Shown: positions 1-7,814 of the stretch, piece by piece | Position numbering within the stretch: the first letter of the stretch is position 1 | How the letters are laid out: the number at the start of each line of letters is the position of its first letter | From: an uncultured Oscillospiraceae bacterium | GTDB taxonomy: Bacteria; Bacillota; Clostridia; Oscillospirales; Acutalibacteraceae | Direction of reading: 5' to 3' | NCBI GenBank assembly: GCA_900549055.1 | Contig: URNB01000048.1 | Span: 1 to 13,956 of the forward strand | DNA: 13,956 bases | Notes under the pieces: generated by a model | Told to the model about the DNA's origin: nothing | What the model saw: only the letters and a program-made list of their open reading frames with translations | The model's database searches: none | Position numbers and translations under genes: made by a program

Positions 1-99
1 CGAGGGTCCACCCGTTCCCATACCGAACACGGAAGTTAAGCTCGCTTGCGCTGAAGATACTCGGCGGGAAGCTGCCCGGAAAAATAAGTAGATGCCAAC
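1..99 (+). rRNA. rrf: 5S ribosomal RNA, 3' portion (5' end outside the window)
   Basis: The sequence carries the conserved 5S core: the CCCGTTCCCATACCGAACAC segment followed by GGAAGTTAAGC, then the loop E/helix IV region (GAAGATACT..GGGAAGCTGCC). The 5' strand of helix I and the first bases are cut off by the window edge, so the 3' end near base 99 is estimated and not proven by pairing. An intrinsic terminator follows within a few bases. This marks the end of an rRNA operon lying to the left. Confidence 0.95.
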
Positions 100-103
100 A
101 CAT

Positions 104-137
104 AAACCCGTGTACTCTGTGGAGTATGCGGGTTTTT
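104..137 (+). terminator. Intrinsic terminator of the rRNA operon
   Basis: AAACCCG at 104-110 and TACTC at 113-117 pair with GAGTA at 122-126 and CGGG at 129-132, with two G-T wobbles between. The loop is TGTG (118-121) and the 3' side ends in a run of T (133-137). It directly follows the 5S rRNA, so it very likely ends the rRNA transcript before the glycosyltransferase gene. Confidence 0.9.
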
Positions 138-185
138 AATTTTCTGTTCTTTGATTTTCTGCCGAACCGCGCACATATACGGAGA

Positions 186-214
186 TTGACTTTTGCGGCG
201 GATAAAGGTATACT
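186..214 (+). promoter_or_regulatory. Sigma-A-type promoter of the glycosyltransferase gene
   Basis: TTGACT at 186-191 and TATACT at 209-214 are separated by exactly 17 bases. This predicts a start near 221 and a leader of about 38 nt before the ATG at 259. It lies just after the rRNA terminator, so the gene probably has its own transcription unit. Assigned by eye against the vegetative consensus. Confidence 0.7.
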
Positions 215-258
215 GAAAACAGTAATTTGTGCCTCACGGCACTTATCGGAGGAGAATT

Positions 259-1380
259 ATGAAGGCGCTTATACTTTCCTGCGGAACGGGCGGCGGACAC
301 AACGCTGCCGGCAGAGCGATAAAAGAAGAGCTTGAACGCCGCGGCGATTCGGTCTTAATGCTGAATCCCTATGATTTGGCGGGGAAGCACACCGCCAAAC
401 GGATAGACGAAACATATATTAAAACCGTGCAGGCGGCCCCGCGTGTTTTCGGTGCGGTTTATTCGGCGGGAAACGCTTACAGAAATCTGCCCTTTCGCTC
501 CCCGGTTTATTTTGCGAACGCGGCTATGACCAAAAAGCTGCAAAAGCTTTTTGAAAAGGAAAAGCCGGATGTGGTTTTCATGCCGCATATTTTCCCCGCT
601 GAAATAATAACCAATATGAAAAACCGCGGCATGGCAGTGCCGAAAACCGTTTTTATAGCGACGGACTACACCTGCATTCCGTTTACAGAGGAAACCGACT
701 GCGACGCTTTTGTTATACCGTCAAATAAGCTGACGGCCGAATTTTTACGCCGCGGCATACCGCGCGATAAGCTTTACCCACTCGGCATTCCCGTAAGCCT
801 CGCCTTTTCCGAGCCTTTAACGCGTGAAAAGGCGGCGGAGATTACGGGGCTCGATAAAGATAAACGCTATATTTTAATTTCGGGCGGCAGCATGGGTGCC
901 GGAAAGCTCGTTTTGGCAATCAAGCTTTTGTATGACCGTTATAAAAACGATAAAAAAATCAGACTCGTGGTAATATGCGGCAGCAACAAATGGCTGTATA
1001 ACAGGCTTGCGGGTCGATACCCCGACAAGATAACCGCCGTTCGCTTCACCGATAAAATGGCGGCGTATATGCGTATGGCGGAGGTGTTTATCACAAAGCC
1101 GGGCGGACTTTCCGCCACCGAGGGCGCGGTTCTCGGTGTGCCTATGGTGCACATGATGTCAATTCCGGGATGCGAAACGCTCAATATGCGGTTTTTCGCG
1201 CAGCACGGAATGAGCGTTCCCGTAAAAAGAATAGGCATGGGTCTGCCCAATGCCGCCGACCGCCTGCTGAATAAAGCCGAGGCCGAAAAAATAACCGCAA
1301 ATCAACGAAAATATATGAACCCGAACGCCGCGGCGGATATATGCCGATTGGCGGAAAAGCTTATAAACGGCGGGGTTTAG
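259..1380 (+). CDS. Glycosyltransferase, MGDG-synthase/diacylglycerol glucosyltransferase type (GT28)
   Basis: The product is 373 aa, close to the usual length of the UgtP/MGDG synthase family. These enzymes transfer a sugar from a UDP-sugar to diacylglycerol at the inner face of the membrane, making glycolipids that often anchor lipoteichoic acid. The N-terminal domain begins MKALILSCGTGGGHNAAGRA; the GGGHNAA signature (residues 11-17) is the hallmark of the MGDG_synth domain. The C-terminal GT-B half has the sugar-nucleotide motif KPGG (280-283), then TEGAVLGVP, as in MurG-like enzymes. The ATG at 259 is chosen over an in-frame upstream ATG at 229 because GGAGGAG lies 5-11 bases before it and the family homology starts there. 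There is no signal peptide, as expected for a peripheral membrane enzyme. The family is well supported; sugar and acceptor specificity are not shown by the sequence, so no symbol is given. Confidence 0.88.
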   Translation: MKALILSCGTGGGHNAAGRAIKEELERRGDSVLMLNPYDLAGKHTAKRIDETYIKTVQAAPRVFGAVYSAGNAYRNLPFRSPVYFANAAMTKKLQKLFEKEKPDVVFMPHIFPAEIITNMKNRGMAVPKTVFIATDYTCIPFTEETDCDAFVIPSNKLTAEFLRRGIPRDKLYPLGIPVSLAFSEPLTREKAAEITGLDKDKRYILISGGSMGAGKLVLAIKLLYDRYKNDKKIRLVVICGSNKWLYNRLAGRYPDKITAVRFTDKMAAYMRMAEVFITKPGGLSATEGAVLGVPMVHMMSIPGCETLNMRFFAQHGMSVPVKRIGMGLPNAADRLLNKAEAEKITANQRKYMNPNAAADICRLAEKLINGGV

Positions 1381-1389
1381 ATTCGCCAC

Positions 1390-1418
1390 TTGAAAAAGAT
1401 TTAAAAAAATATTATAAT
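1390..1418 (+). promoter_or_regulatory. Sigma-A promoter of the tepA-ftsK operon
   Basis: TTGAAA at 1390-1395 and TATAAT at 1413-1418 are 17 bases apart, in an A/T-rich stretch just after the glycosyltransferase stop. The predicted start near 1425 gives a leader of about 60 nt before the tepA ATG. One mismatch to consensus overall, so this is a strong call for a promoter read by eye. Confidence 0.82.
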
Positions 1419-1483
1419 ATGTATTGTTCAGGCGTTTTCTTCCATAATAAATATGATGTTTATTGTAAACGGAGGAAAAGCGA

Positions 1484-2176
1484 ATGAGTACCGAAGAAAA
1501 AAAGGAAACCGGCAAATCGGATGAACGCAGGGCGCAGCTTGAAGAGATAAAGGATATGGGCTCGGTTGCCGCGTTTGACGGCAAGCACAAGATCTATTGT
1601 CTTACCGTAATAGGCGAAATCGAAGGACACAGCGTTTTGCCCGAGCAAAACAAAACCACGAAATACGAGCATGTGATACCGCAGCTTGTGGCAATTGAGG
1701 AAAGCCGCGAAATTGAGGGTCTGCTGGTCGTACTGAACACAGTAGGCGGAGATGTTGAAGCGGGGCTTGCCATTGCGGAGCTTATATCAGGCATGAAAAA
1801 GCCGACCGTTTCATATGTACTCGGCGGTGGGCATTCGATAGGCGTGCCGCTTGCGGTTTCGGCAAAGCGCTCGTATATTGCGCCGTCGGCCACCATGACG
1901 GTGCACCCCGTGCGAACAACGGGTCTTGTTATAGGCGTACCGCAGGTCATGAATCACTTTGCACGAATGCAGGCGAGAATAACCGATTTTGTGGTGCGTA
2001 ATTCTTCAATTACGGCAGAGCGGTTTACCGAGCTTATGATGAACACCGGCGAAATGGTTACCGATGTCGGCAGTGTGCTTTCGGGCGAGAAGGCGGTAAA
2101 AGAGGGACTTATTGATGAAATAGGCAGCCTGGGCACGGTTTTGGACGGGCTTTACAGGCTTATTGAGAATAAATAG
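1484..2176 (+). CDS. tepA: TepA/ClpP-class serine protease
   Basis: The 230-aa product belongs to the ClpP/crotonase-fold serine proteases, in the branch called TepA (translocation-enhancing protein, YmfB) in Bacillus. Residues LNTVGGDVEAGLAIAE (84-99) match the oxyanion-loop region. GGGHSIGVP (114-122) holds the likely nucleophile Ser118, and TVHPVR (139-144) holds the likely general base His141. The 23-residue spacing is near that of E. coli ClpP (Ser98/His123). Asp194 is a candidate third member, from position only. The N-terminal ~35 residues are charged and variable, and no signal peptide is seen. GGAGG at 1471-1475 lies eight bases before the ATG. The gene sits directly upstream of ftsK/spoIIIE, an arrangement also found in Bacillus, which supports the call. 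Its role in vivo is poorly known; it may cut small peptides or signal peptides at the membrane. Confidence 0.88.
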   Translation: MSTEEKKETGKSDERRAQLEEIKDMGSVAAFDGKHKIYCLTVIGEIEGHSVLPEQNKTTKYEHVIPQLVAIEESREIEGLLVVLNTVGGDVEAGLAIAELISGMKKPTVSYVLGGGHSIGVPLAVSAKRSYIAPSATMTVHPVRTTGLVIGVPQVMNHFARMQARITDFVVRNSSITAERFTELMMNTGEMVTDVGSVLSGEKAVKEGLIDEIGSLGTVLDGLYRLIENK

Positions 2177-2177
2177 A

Positions 2178-2193
2178 GCGGTCATATGACCGC
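2178..2193. repeat. Perfect 16-bp palindrome between tepA and ftsK
   Basis: GCGGTCATATGACCGC is an exact inverted repeat with no spacer. It starts one base after the tepA stop codon and ends 10 bases before the ftsK ribosome binding site. No T run follows, so it is not a terminator. It could be a site for a dimeric DNA-binding protein or a small RNA stem. Confidence 0.6.
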
Positions 2194-2216
2194 GCATTAC
2201 ATAAGGAGCAAAATAA

Positions 2217-4697
2217 ATGGCAGCAAAAAAGAAAAGCGGCAAATCGCGCGTGGGCAGCGCCACGGCGACCAAAATTCAAAACAGCTCGGCAAAAAAAGAA
2301 GCGGTTCAGGGCAGGCGGCAGTTACTTTCGGTGATTTGGTTCGCCGTAGCCGTGTTTTTGCTGTGCGTGGTTTTTATTCCCGGACAAAATGTATGGCTTG
2401 CAATACATAACTTTATATTCGGCGTGTTCGGTGTTACGGCGTATTTCTATCCGTTTTTGCTCGGCTTTGTTGCCGTGCTTTTCGCAATGGATAAAATAGG
2501 CGGCTCTATGAATGCAAAGGTTATAGAGTCGGGCATACTTGTAATACTTGTGGGCGCAGCGGTGGATATTTTCACAAAGCATAACGCCGCGCTCACCTTT
2601 TGGCAGCACCTGACCGCGGCATACAAATCGGGCTCGCACCTTAAAAGCGGCGGCTTTTTGGGCGCACTGGTGGGTCAGCCGCTGTATCTTGCTTTCGGCA
2701 AAACGGGCGCCGCAATAACCGCAATTTTGCTTATATTCGTATTTTTAATGATAATTACGGGCACTACGCTTATGTCGCTTTTCCGCACTATGGCGCGGCC
2801 TGTAAAGAGCATATCCGAGCAGGCGGAAAATGCTTATCAGGCGCGGCTTGAACGCGAAAGCGAAGAAGCGCAGAGCGGCAAGCAGCTTAAGGTAATAAAG
2901 GGCTTTAATGTGGATATTCCGGTAGACGATATCCCCGAAAAGCGGAATATACCCAAAACCTCGCTTGATGAAAAGCAGCGAAAGGTGGTTTCGGCTTATT
3001 ACGGGGAAACGGCAGAAAGCGAGCCCGAAAGCCCCGCCGCAACCGAGCCTGAAGAAAAGACGGACGATATAAAGCCGGAGATTGAAACGGCGCTTAAAGC
3101 CGCAAAAAACGAGGCGGAGGCGGAGAAAAGGGATATACCAACCGAAAAACCGGCAGAGCCGACAAAGCCCGCCGAGTTCTCCGTACCCGAAAAGGAAACA
3201 GAGCCTAAGGCGGAGGGCTACAGCTATCCGCCGCTGTCACTCCTTAATAAATCAAAGGCGACCGATACCGCCGCGCTTTCGGCGGAGCTTGACCACACCG
3301 CCGGACATTTGGTAGACACGCTTAAAAGCTTCGGGGTGGAAACCCGCATTGTGGATATAAGCCGCGGACCTACGGTTACGCGTTATGAGCTGCAGCCCTG
3401 CGCAGGTGTAAAAATCAGCAAAATTACAAATTTGGCTGATGATATTGCCCTGAACCTTGCAACGGCGGGCGTGAGAATAGAAGCGCCCATACCCAACAAG
3501 GCAGCGGTGGGAATAGAAGTGCCGAACAAGGCAAGCGCCGTTGTAGGCGTTCGCGGAATACTTGAATCCCCCGCGTTTATAAACGCAAAAAGCAAGCTGA
3601 CGGTAGCTTTGGGGCGCGATATAGGCGGCAACGTGGTGGTGACCGATATTGCAAAAATGCCGCACGGACTTATAGCCGGCGCTACGGGCTCGGGTAAATC
3701 GGTCTGCATCAACTCAATAATTATAAGCCTGCTTTACAAGGCGACGCCCGACGAAGTAAAGCTTTTAATGATAGACCCGAAGGTGGTTGAGCTCGGAATT
3801 TACAACGGCATACCGCACCTGCTTGTTCCCGTTGTAACCGACCCGCGCAAGGCGGCGGGGGCGCTCGGGTGGTCTGTTACCGAAATGGAGCGGCGCTATA
3901 AAATGTTTGCCGACCGCGGCGTGCGCGACCTTGCGGGCTATAACAAGTTTGTTGAAAACTTGGGCGATCCCGAGGTTCAGAAAATGCCGCACATAGTTAT
4001 AATAATAGACGAGCTTGCCGACCTTATGATGACCGCGCCTAATGAGGTTGAAGACTCCATAAACCGCATAGCGGCAAAGGCGCGCGCTGCGGGTATGCAC
4101 CTTATAATCGCAACGCAAAGACCGTCGGTAGATGTAGTAACGGGCGTTATTAAAGCGAATATACCCACGCGTATTGCCTTTGCGGTATCTTCGCAAATAG
4201 ATAGCCGAACAATTCTAGATTCGGCAGGCGCCGAAAAGCTTTTGGGGCGCGGCGATATGCTTTTCAGCCCCGTGGGTTCAACAAAGCCCAACCGAATACA
4301 AGGCTGCTTTGTAAGCGACGAAGAGGTTGAGGCGGTGGTTGACTACATAAAGAGCGATCACACCGTGGATTACGACGACGACGTTATGGTGGAAATAGAG
4401 CGCCAGGCAGCAATAGAGAAAAAGCAGAAAACAGGTCTGCCCGAGGACGGCCCCGAGGGCGACCCGATGCTCGACGAAGCAATAAAGGTAGTTGTGGAAA
4501 ACGGTATGGCTTCTACCTCGCTTTTGCAGCGAAAGCTGAAATTGGGCTATGCCCGAGCTGCGCGCATAGTGGACGAAATGGAGCAGCGCGGAGTAGTAGG
4601 GCCGTATGAAGGCTCAAAGCCGCGCAAGGTGCTGATTTCCAAGGAGCAGCTGCTTGAGCGCGAGGCAGCGGGTGAAGTAAATGAAACGGCGGAATAA
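2217..4697 (+). CDS. ftsK: FtsK/SpoIIIE DNA translocase
   Basis: The 826-aa product has the full FtsK/SpoIIIE layout (B. subtilis SpoIIIE is 787 aa). It is the septum-anchored hexameric motor that pumps chromosomal DNA during division and, in spore formers, into the forespore. A basic N-tail (1-34) is followed by about four membrane segments between residues 36 and 182. An acidic, Glu/Pro-rich linker runs to about 330, then the alpha/beta motor domain. Walker A is GATGSGKS (488-495); Walker B is IVIIIDE with Asp598-Glu599; the ATQRPSVDVVTGVIKANIP motif follows. The C-terminal gamma winged helix (about 752-810) has the GYARAARIVDEME recognition helix that reads polar DNA sequences. AAGGAG at 2203-2208 lies eight bases before the ATG. 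It is cotranscribed with tepA (40-base gap) and overlaps the next gene by 17 bases. Whether it serves division or sporulation cannot be told from the sequence. Confidence 0.96.
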   Translation: MAAKKKSGKSRVGSATATKIQNSSAKKEAVQGRRQLLSVIWFAVAVFLLCVVFIPGQNVWLAIHNFIFGVFGVTAYFYPFLLGFVAVLFAMDKIGGSMNAKVIESGILVILVGAAVDIFTKHNAALTFWQHLTAAYKSGSHLKSGGFLGALVGQPLYLAFGKTGAAITAILLIFVFLMIITGTTLMSLFRTMARPVKSISEQAENAYQARLERESEEAQSGKQLKVIKGFNVDIPVDDIPEKRNIPKTSLDEKQRKVVSAYYGETAESEPESPAATEPEEKTDDIKPEIETALKAAKNEAEAEKRDIPTEKPAEPTKPAEFSVPEKETEPKAEGYSYPPLSLLNKSKATDTAALSAELDHTAGHLVDTLKSFGVETRIVDISRGPTVTRYELQPCAGVKISKITNLADDIALNLATAGVRIEAPIPNKAAVGIEVPNKASAVVGVRGILESPAFINAKSKLTVALGRDIGGNVVVTDIAKMPHGLIAGATGSGKSVCINSIIISLLYKATPDEVKLLMIDPKVVELGIYNGIPHLLVPVVTDPRKAAGALGWSVTEMERRYKMFADRGVRDLAGYNKFVENLGDPEVQKMPHIVIIIDELADLMMTAPNEVEDSINRIAAKARAAGMHLIIATQRPSVDVVTGVIKANIPTRIAFAVSSQIDSRTILDSAGAEKLLGRGDMLFSPVGSTKPNRIQGCFVSDEEVEAVVDYIKSDHTVDYDDDVMVEIERQAAIEKKQKTGLPEDGPEGDPMLDEAIKVVVENGMASTSLLQRKLKLGYARAARIVDEMEQRGVVGPYEGSKPRKVLISKEQLLEREAAGEVNETAE

Positions 4698-5589
4698 AAG
4701 AAAAACCGCCGTTTCCGCAACCGCCGTACTCACGATCGCAATATTTATCATTGCCTTTGCAAACAAGCTTTTCGGCGATAAGCTTCGCAGCGCGTTTGCG
4801 CAGGATGCAGCAGTCGATTTTGATAAAACGCAGGATTTTGTTAAGATAATGGATGTAGGCCAGGCGGATGCGGCGCTTATTTATTCAAACGGCTGCTCCG
4901 CCGTGATAGACGCGGGTCTCAGCTCCTCCGCAAACGATATTGCAAAGGATCTTAAATGCGCCGATATAAAGGATATTGACGCGCTTCTCATAACCCACCT
5001 GCACATGGATCACGCGGGTGCGCTTGCCAAAATAGCGATGAGCTTTCCCATAGATAACCTGATAATACCCAACCGTGACAGCACCGCCGAGGCTATGCCG
5101 ACGGTGAACGAAGCGGAAAAACGCGTGGTTGCCGAAAAGGGCAGAGTGTTCACGGCAACAGAGGGTATGAATTTCGATATAGGCGAATTTGAGGTTACGG
5201 TGCTCGCTTATTTCCCCGATGCGAAGAATGAAAACGACCGCTCGGTAATTACCATGGCGAAAATAGGGGATAAGAAATTCCTTTTCACGGGCGACGCCGA
5301 GAAAGCAACCGAAGCAGACGTACTGGCAGAAAAGCTGAATATCGACTGCGACGTGCTGAAAGTAGGTCACCACGGCAGCAAATCCTCAAGCAGCGAGGAA
5401 TTTTTGAAGGCGGCAAGCCCCGAATATGCCGCGATATCCGTCGGGAAGGACAATTCGTATTCCCACCCGAGCAGCAAGACCCTCGCCTCGCTCAGAAACT
5501 GCGGAGCAAAGATCTACAGAACCGACCGCGACGGCGACATCAGCTTTTTCGTTGAAAACTCCGATATTCGTGTGTCAACCGAAAAATAG
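4681..5589 (+). CDS. Membrane-anchored ComEC-like metallo-beta-lactamase-fold hydrolase
   Basis: The 302-aa product starts with a basic stretch (MKRRNKRKT) and a hydrophobic segment (about 11-28), so it is anchored in the membrane or exported, with the catalytic domain outside. From about residue 54 it is the metallo-beta-lactamase fold in its ComEC/Rec2-like form. It has MDVGQADAAL (57-66), the metal motif THLHMDHAG (105-113), FTGDAE (202-207) with bridging Asp205, KVGHHGSK (227-234), and the ComEC-type SVGKDNSYSHPS (253-264). In ComEC this domain is fused to a membrane channel and is thought to degrade the non-transported DNA strand. Here the channel is missing, so this is one of the common stand-alone paralogs of unknown substrate. 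The start overlaps the ftsK end by 17 bases, with only a weak GGTG upstream, suggesting translational coupling. A nuclease or phosphodiesterase role is inferred from the family. Confidence 0.88.
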   Translation: MKRRNKRKTAVSATAVLTIAIFIIAFANKLFGDKLRSAFAQDAAVDFDKTQDFVKIMDVGQADAALIYSNGCSAVIDAGLSSSANDIAKDLKCADIKDIDALLITHLHMDHAGALAKIAMSFPIDNLIIPNRDSTAEAMPTVNEAEKRVVAEKGRVFTATEGMNFDIGEFEVTVLAYFPDAKNENDRSVITMAKIGDKKFLFTGDAEKATEADVLAEKLNIDCDVLKVGHHGSKSSSSEEFLKAASPEYAAISVGKDNSYSHPSSKTLASLRNCGAKIYRTDRDGDISFFVENSDIRVSTEK

Positions 5590-5607
5590 CCCTTAAAAAT
5601 ACAAATA

Positions 5608-5897
5608 ACAAAGGACTGCCCGCGTTAAGGATACTTTTGCACAAACATACCTTCCTCTGACGAAGAAGGTGACGCGGCGTAAGCCATAACGAAAAAAAGA
5701 GAAGCTTTAAACTCATAAAAGCTTCTCTTTTTTCTTCAGTTTTATTTTCACCCAACAGCTTCTCGGCTTCCGCCTCAACCGGTGCTTCTGCTTTGCGGAG
5801 GTGTCCGCCGGGCACCCGCACCCTCATCGGAGGAAACCGAAAGCTATTTGAGAATTTTTTGTTCGTGCATTACTGCCTTAACGCGGCAGTCCTTTGT
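5608..5897. repeat. 290-bp intergenic element with ~40-nt imperfect terminal inverted repeats
   Basis: The left end (5608-5630, ACAAAGGACTGCC..GCGTTAAGG) is the reverse complement of the right end (5876-5897, CCTTAACGC..GGCAGTCCTTTGT), apart from one extra C on the left. The similarity continues inward: TGCACAAACA at 5638-5647 against TGTTCGTGCA at 5860-5869 (9 of 10). The element is flanked by ATA on both sides, a possible 3-bp target duplication. No transposase gene lies within. The bidirectional terminator is inside it. It could be a small non-autonomous mobile element (MITE-like), or a decayed inverted duplication. This fills most of the gene-free stretch between the hydrolase gene and rny. 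Confidence 0.55.
5693..5733. terminator. Bidirectional intrinsic terminator between converging genes
   Basis: A perfect 16-bp stem is formed by AAAAAAGAGAAGCTTT (5693-5708) and AAAGCTTCTCTTTTTT (5718-5733), with a 9-base loop. The A run on one side and the T run on the other make it work in both directions. It can end the tepA-ftsK-hydrolase transcript from the left and the rny transcript from the right. Confidence 0.88.
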
Positions 5898-5958
5898 ATA
5901 TTAAAAGCAAACAACACTAAAATAAGTAAGGTAAACCCGAATTGACGCCGCCGAGCGA

Positions 5959-7509
5959 TTACTTCGCGTAATCCACCGCGCGGCTCTCTCTTATAACATT
6001 TACCTTTATCTGACCCGGATATTCAAGCTCATTTTCAATGCGTGCCGAAATATCATGCGCCATAAGCACCATTTCATCGTCGCTTACAGCCTCGGGCTTA
6101 ACGATAATGCGAATCTCGCGGCCTGCCTGAATGGCATAAGAGCCTTCGACGCCGTTAAAGGAATTGGCGATTTCCTCCAACTTTTCAAGACGCTTGATAT
6201 AATTCTCTATATTCTCGCGCCTTGCGCCCGGTCTCGCAGCCGAAATAGCGTCCGCCGCCTGAACTATGCAGGCAATAACGGTCTTCGCCTCAACATCACC
6301 GTGGTGCGCCTGAATCGCATGAATGACCTCTTCGCTTTCGCGGTATTTTTTGGCCGCCTCAACGCCGAGCTGAATATGAGTACCCTCCTGCTCGTGGTCA
6401 AGCGCCTTGCCTATATCGTGCAGAAGACCCGCGCGCTTTGCAAGGGTAACATCCGCCCCCAGCTCCGACGCCAAAAGCCCCGAAAGATGGCATACCTCAA
6501 GCGAATGGTTAAGCACATTCTGCCCGTAGCTTGTGCGGTATTTGAGCTTTCCGAGCAATCTTACAAGCTCGGGGTGCAGGTTGTGGATGCCTGCGTCTAT
6601 CATGGCGCGCTCACCCTCCTGCTTTATGGTCGCTTCAACCTCGGCTGTTGCTTTCGCAACGGTATCCTCGATTCTGCCCGGATGAATACGGCCGTCAAGA
6701 ATCAGCTTTTCAAGCGTCACACGCGCAATTTCGCGGCGGATCGGATCAAAGCTTGAAAGGGTTATGGCGTCGGGTGTGTCATCGATTATAAGATCAACAC
6801 CCGTAGCCGCTTCGAGAGCACGGATGTTGCGGCCCTCGCGGCCTATGATCCTGCCCTTAATTTCATCATTCGGCAGCGATACTACCGAAACGGTCATTTC
6901 CGAGGAATGGTCAGCCGCGCAGCGCTGAATTGCATGGCCTATAACATTTTTGGCAATTCTGTCCGCGTCGTCTTTAAGCCGCTGCTCATAATCAAGAATC
7001 TTAACCGCCTTTTCGTGGTTGAGCTCTCCGTCAAGCAGCTCTAAAAGATGAGCCTTTGCCTGCTCCTTCGTAAAGCCGGAAATTTTTTCGAGGATCTCCA
7101 TTTGGCTCTGCTTTATCTTATCGCATTCGGCGATTCTCGCGTCAATCTCCTTGGCACGCGCGCTTAATTTTTCCTCCTTTGCTTCAATATTATCGGTTTT
7201 CCTGTCAAGCGTTTCTTCCTTCTGCTGAAGTCTGTGCTCCTGACGTTGAACCTCGCTTCTGCGCTCACGGATGTCCTTTTCTGCCTCCTGGCGCATTTGA
7301 TGAATTTCGTCCTTCGCCTCAACAAGAGCTTCTTTTTTTCTTGATTCGGCGGTTTTCATAGCGTCGCTTAAAATACGCTTTGCCTCGTCTTCGGCAGAGC
7401 CGATGGCATTTTCAGCCGATTTGCGGCGGTAGACCGAGCCTGCAAAAAAGCCTATAACGCCGAGCAGGACGGCAGCTGCCGCAAAAACGACATATAAGAT
7501 CGGATGCAT
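5959..7509 (-). CDS. rny: Ribonuclease Y
   Basis: The 516-aa product matches RNase Y in length and order of domains. It is a membrane-bound endonuclease that starts mRNA decay in many Gram-positive bacteria. An N-terminal membrane helix (about 4-26) precedes a long charged coiled coil (about 30-145, rich in Glu/Lys/Arg). The KH RNA-binding domain has GRIIGREGRNIRALE (219-233). The HD metal-dependent domain has LLHDIGKALDHE (362-373) with His364-Asp365, and ends with the conserved PGQIKVNVIRE motif. The ATG is preceded by a perfect AGGAGGT (plus-strand 7521-7527) at an 11-base distance. A promoter lies at 7739-7767 and the leader between is structured (described separately). It converges on the hydrolase gene and shares the bidirectional terminator. 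The family is certain from the motifs seen. Confidence 0.97.
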   Translation of the reverse strand: MHPILYVVFAAAAVLLGVIGFFAGSVYRRKSAENAIGSAEDEAKRILSDAMKTAESRKKEALVEAKDEIHQMRQEAEKDIRERRSEVQRQEHRLQQKEETLDRKTDNIEAKEEKLSARAKEIDARIAECDKIKQSQMEILEKISGFTKEQAKAHLLELLDGELNHEKAVKILDYEQRLKDDADRIAKNVIGHAIQRCAADHSSEMTVSVVSLPNDEIKGRIIGREGRNIRALEAATGVDLIIDDTPDAITLSSFDPIRREIARVTLEKLILDGRIHPGRIEDTVAKATAEVEATIKQEGERAMIDAGIHNLHPELVRLLGKLKYRTSYGQNVLNHSLEVCHLSGLLASELGADVTLAKRAGLLHDIGKALDHEQEGTHIQLGVEAAKKYRESEEVIHAIQAHHGDVEAKTVIACIVQAADAISAARPGARRENIENYIKRLEKLEEIANSFNGVEGSYAIQAGREIRIIVKPEAVSDDEMVLMAHDISARIENELEYPGQIKVNVIRESRAVDYAK

Positions 7510-7647
7510 TCTTTTTATTAACCTCCTATATAGTAAGCACGGTTTTTCTTCCGAGCGCAGTTATGCAGTTATATTGAGTCCGGGTACCTGCGCGCTAAAA
7601 CGAAAGCAACGGGAGCCGTGTCGTTTTCTCCCGTGATAAAATCAACC

Positions 7648-7719
7648 AATGCGGCGGGTATCGCCAAAAATTCCGCCGCATTTAAGCTGCACTGCCGCGG
7701 CGGTAAATCACGCCGCAGC
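7648..7719 (-). promoter_or_regulatory. Candidate attenuator-like leader of rny with mutually exclusive stems
   Basis: Read along the minus-strand RNA, four GC-rich segments occur in order. Segment 1 is GCTGCGGCG (7719-7711), segment 2 is CGCCGCGGC (7702-7694, overlapping CCGCCGC at 7703-7697), segment 3 is AATGCGGCGG (7682-7673) and segment 4 is CCGCCGCATT (7657-7648). Segments 1 and 2 pair over 9 bp (one G-U), 2 and 3 over 7 bp, and 3 and 4 over 10 perfect bp. The 2:3 hairpin is followed by AATTTTT, like a weak terminator, while 1:2 and 3:4 can coexist and would block it. This is the logic of an attenuator. No ligand-binding family is recognised and no leader peptide is evident. A further hairpin, ACGGGAG/CTCCCGT (7609-7615 with 7628-7634), follows nearer the gene. 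Confidence 0.45.
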
Positions 7720-7738
7720 CGAATTTACTATCTTAATA

Positions 7739-7767
7739 ATTTTACCACTACGGCACTGATATGTCAA
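7739..7767 (-). promoter_or_regulatory. Sigma-A promoter of rny
   Basis: On the minus strand TTGACA (7767-7762) and TAAAAT (7744-7739) are 17 bases apart. The predicted start is near 7732, giving a leader of roughly 220 nt before the rny ATG. It lies 45 bases past the end of the upstream DUF1846 gene, so rny has its own promoter even if some read-through occurs. Confidence 0.83.
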
Positions 7768-7814
7768 GAAGTACATATAATTATGTATGATTTTAATTGC
7801 GGTTTGCCGAAAAT

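Noticed and set aside
229..258. Ten-codon N-terminal extension of the glycosyltransferase
   Set aside because: The GGAGGAG site and the family's start both point to the ATG at 259.
2186..2410. 74-codon frame at the start of ftsK
   Set aside because: It overlaps ftsK in another frame and starts inside the 16-bp palindrome, with no ribosome binding site.
5540..5827. 95-codon open frame on the minus strand over the intergenic element
   Set aside because: It has no ribosome binding site, runs through the terminator stem and into the end of the hydrolase gene, and resembles no family I know.
6055..6756. 233-codon open frame on the plus strand
   Set aside because: It is fully antisense to rny, whose motifs and ribosome binding site are unmistakable; the translated sequence shows no recognisable domain.
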